Assembly (NCBI GenBank): GCA_025462805.1
Contig: JAOAPJ010000112.1
Span: forward strand, 1 to 6,898
Origin: Acidobacteriaceae bacterium
Lineage (GTDB): Bacteria > Acidobacteriota > Terriglobia > Terriglobales > Acidobacteriaceae
Direction of reading: 5' to 3'
DNA length: 6,898 bases
Shown here: piece after piece, positions 5,537 to 6,898 of the stretch
Layout: the number at the start of each line of letters is the position of its first letter
Numbering within the stretch: position 1 is the first letter of the stretch
Position numbers and translations under genes: made by a program
The notes under the pieces: generated by a model
Seen by the model: the letters and a program-made list of their open reading frames with translations, nothing else
What the model was told of the DNA's origin: nothing
The model's database searches: none

Positions 5537-6898
5537 ATGCCCGATTACTTGTATTTGCTGGAGCGCCGCTTATCTCCGGCTCAGCGCACGGCCCTCACGC
5601 TCGTCCGCGATGCCGCCCGTACCGAGGGCATGACGAGCTTCCTGACCGGTGGCGCTGTTCGCGACCTGACCAGTGGTCACCCGGTTCGCGACCTTGATGT
5701 TACGGTTCAAGGAAATGCCCTCAACTTACGGAAAACATTAGAATCCGCAAGCTTTGTGTACTGGGGTTCTCACGCTCCATCGCAGACCCTGTTCCTGCGG
5801 CACACCGGCGGCGTGCGAGTAGAGATTTCGAGCGCGCGCAAGGAGACCTTTGCCAAGCCGGCTCACGCCACCTACGAGTGGACGAACATACTGGAAGACC
5901 TGCGGCGACGTGACTTTACGGTCAATGCCATGGCCATCTCGCTCAACGAGGGATCTTATGGCCTTTTGATGGATCCCACGAATGGCGTAGCCGACATCGA
6001 AATGCGGACCCTGCGGCTGGTCAGCAATTACGGCTTCCTCGAGGATCCGATCCGCCTGTTCCGCGCTGTCCGGCTCGGCGCCCGCCTCGGCTTCCAGATG
6101 GACGAGCGCACCAAGCAGCGCTTCGACAATGCCCGCGAGGAGGGCGTCTTCTCCGCCATTACGAACTACCAGCGTGGCTATGAGTTGGAGGAGATCGGGC
6201 ACGAGGACACGCCGCTCGAGATGCTCCGCACCCTGGATGACCAGGGCTGGATGAAGGAAATGTTCCCGGCCTGGACGCCGAATAAGGCCGACGCGCAGGG
6301 CATGGCTCAACTACACGAGCTGCAGACGCGGCTGCAGATTGAAGGGATCTACCCGGACATCTCCGCGGCCGCGATGGAGTTGCTGACCGCGCGCATGCAG
6401 CCGAAGGACATCGCCGCGCTGAAGAAGCTGTTCGTGCGGCCCGGCTTCGTCAAGGAATGGGAGAGCCTTGACAAGGAGGCTGAGGTCTTTGCGGCTAAGC
6501 TGACTGCCAAGGAGGCGAGTGCGCCCTCTGTGTCGTGGAAGCTGCTGACGCGGTCGGCAGCCGAGCCGGTACTGTGGCTGGGGCTGACGGGCAAGAGCGC
6601 AGCGATCCAGAACAAGTACAAGAACTTCTTCAGCGTATGGCCGGAGGCGCGCCAGAAGGTGCCGACCGCCCTAATGCTGGAGATGCGGATCACGCCCGAA
6701 CTCGAGCGCTATCCCGAACTGCTGCAGGAGCTCTTCTTCCAGACGATGGATAACCGGCTCAATGACGAAGCCGCCTTGCGCGCCTTCCTTGAGCCGTACT
6801 CACCGCCTGCGCCGCCACCTCCCGTGAACCTGCGCAAGCCGCGTGCCTCGAAGAAGAAGGCGCCGGCAAAGAAGGAAGAGGCTGAGGCGGCCGAGGCT
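5537..6898 (+). CDS. tRNA nucleotidyltransferase / poly(A) polymerase family protein (3' end outside window)
   Basis: A class II nucleotidyltransferase that adds CCA (or part of it) to tRNA 3' ends or adenylates RNA, in the cytosol. 454 codons are visible with no stop. Head domain: LTGGAVRD (36-43), metal-binding Asp52 and Asp54 in RDLDVTV, a third acidic residue Glu96 in VRVEISSARKE (most CCA enzymes have Asp there), EDLRRRDFTVNAMA (120-133), and the nucleotide-selecting EDPIR (169-173) followed by LFRAVRLGARLGF. A long helical body follows (about 187-418). Residues from 421 are low complexity: a proline run, then lysine clusters and an Ala/Glu end, probably a disordered basic tail. The start is ATG 5537; an in-frame GTG at 5459 would add 26 unlike residues. 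There is no clear ribosome binding site. Sequence alone does not decide between CCA-, CC- or A-adding and poly(A) activity; CCA-adding is the default. Confidence 0.92.
   Translation, partial: MPDYLYLLERRLSPAQRTALTLVRDAARTEGMTSFLTGGAVRDLTSGHPVRDLDVTVQGNALNLRKTLESASFVYWGSHAPSQTLFLRHTGGVRVEISSARKETFAKPAHATYEWTNILEDLRRRDFTVNAMAISLNEGSYGLLMDPTNGVADIEMRTLRLVSNYGFLEDPIRLFRAVRLGARLGFQMDERTKQRFDNAREEGVFSAITNYQRGYELEEIGHEDTPLEMLRTLDDQGWMKEMFPAWTPNKADAQGMAQLHELQTRLQIEGIYPDISAAAMELLTARMQPKDIAALKKLFVRPGFVKEWESLDKEAEVFAAKLTAKEASAPSVSWKLLTRSAAEPVLWLGLTGKSAAIQNKYKNFFSVWPEARQKVPTALMLEMRITPELERYPELLQELFFQTMDNRLNDEAALRAFLEPYSPPAPPPPVNLRKPRASKKKAPAKKEEAEAAEA

Noticed and set aside
4810..5538. A longer form of the 170-residue gene starting at 5538.
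   Set aside because: The additional 72 residues cross the divergent promoter gap, look like non-coding translation, and the good RBS precedes 5322.
5738..6310. A 190-codon minus-strand frame inside the nucleotidyltransferase gene.
   Set aside because: It is antisense to a continuous, motif-complete coding frame.
1..6898. Mobile element, CRISPR array, tRNA/rRNA or phage defence system.
   Set aside because: I saw no transposase or integrase motifs, no regularly spaced repeats, no cloverleaf-like sequence and no nuclease or toxin-antitoxin motifs on either strand.

Overview
The window reads as ordinary chromosome of a GC-rich Gram-negative bacterium. It encodes lipid A synthesis (LpxD), an exported protein with a Sec-type signal peptide and a probable lipoprotein. 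The mix of lineage-specific hypothetical proteins with a tRNA nucleotidyltransferase looks most like an Acidobacteriota genome of the Bryobacter/Solibacter type. That placement rests on the overall look of the proteins, not on a search. There is no transposase, integrase, CRISPR array, tRNA or rRNA, so I see no sign of a mobile island.

Layout, left to right. (1) The 3' end of an unrecognised plus-strand gene (to 557) converges on a minus-strand MOSC-domain gene (613-1257, YiiM type). A hairpin at 580-606 lies between them. (2) A 310-base gap (1258-1567) separates the divergent MOSC gene from a secreted protein of unknown function (1568-2350, plus). The gap holds a candidate sigma70-type promoter, a tandem leader repeat and a small direct/inverted repeat. 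(3) A strong bidirectional terminator (2371-2401) separates the secreted protein from a run of four minus-strand genes. In transcription order these are a 170-residue hypothetical protein (5322-4810), lpxD (4713-3697), a receiver-PAS protein (3638-2832) and a small lipoprotein (2835-2455). (4) A 214-base divergent gap leads to a class II CCA-adding/poly(A) polymerase family gene (5537 onward, plus) that runs off the window with a lysine/alanine-rich tail.

The four minus-strand genes are spaced like an operon: 96 and 58 bases apart, then a 4-base GTGA overlap. They may link lipid A acylation, an envelope lipoprotein and an unusual response regulator with no DNA-binding output. The co-function is inference from layout. 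I found no convincing new defence or mobile system. The observations most worth checking are the receiver-PAS/lipoprotein coupling, a QADLF sliding-clamp-like motif in the tail of the 170-residue protein, internal duplications in two unrecognised proteins, and the basic tail on the nucleotidyltransferase.
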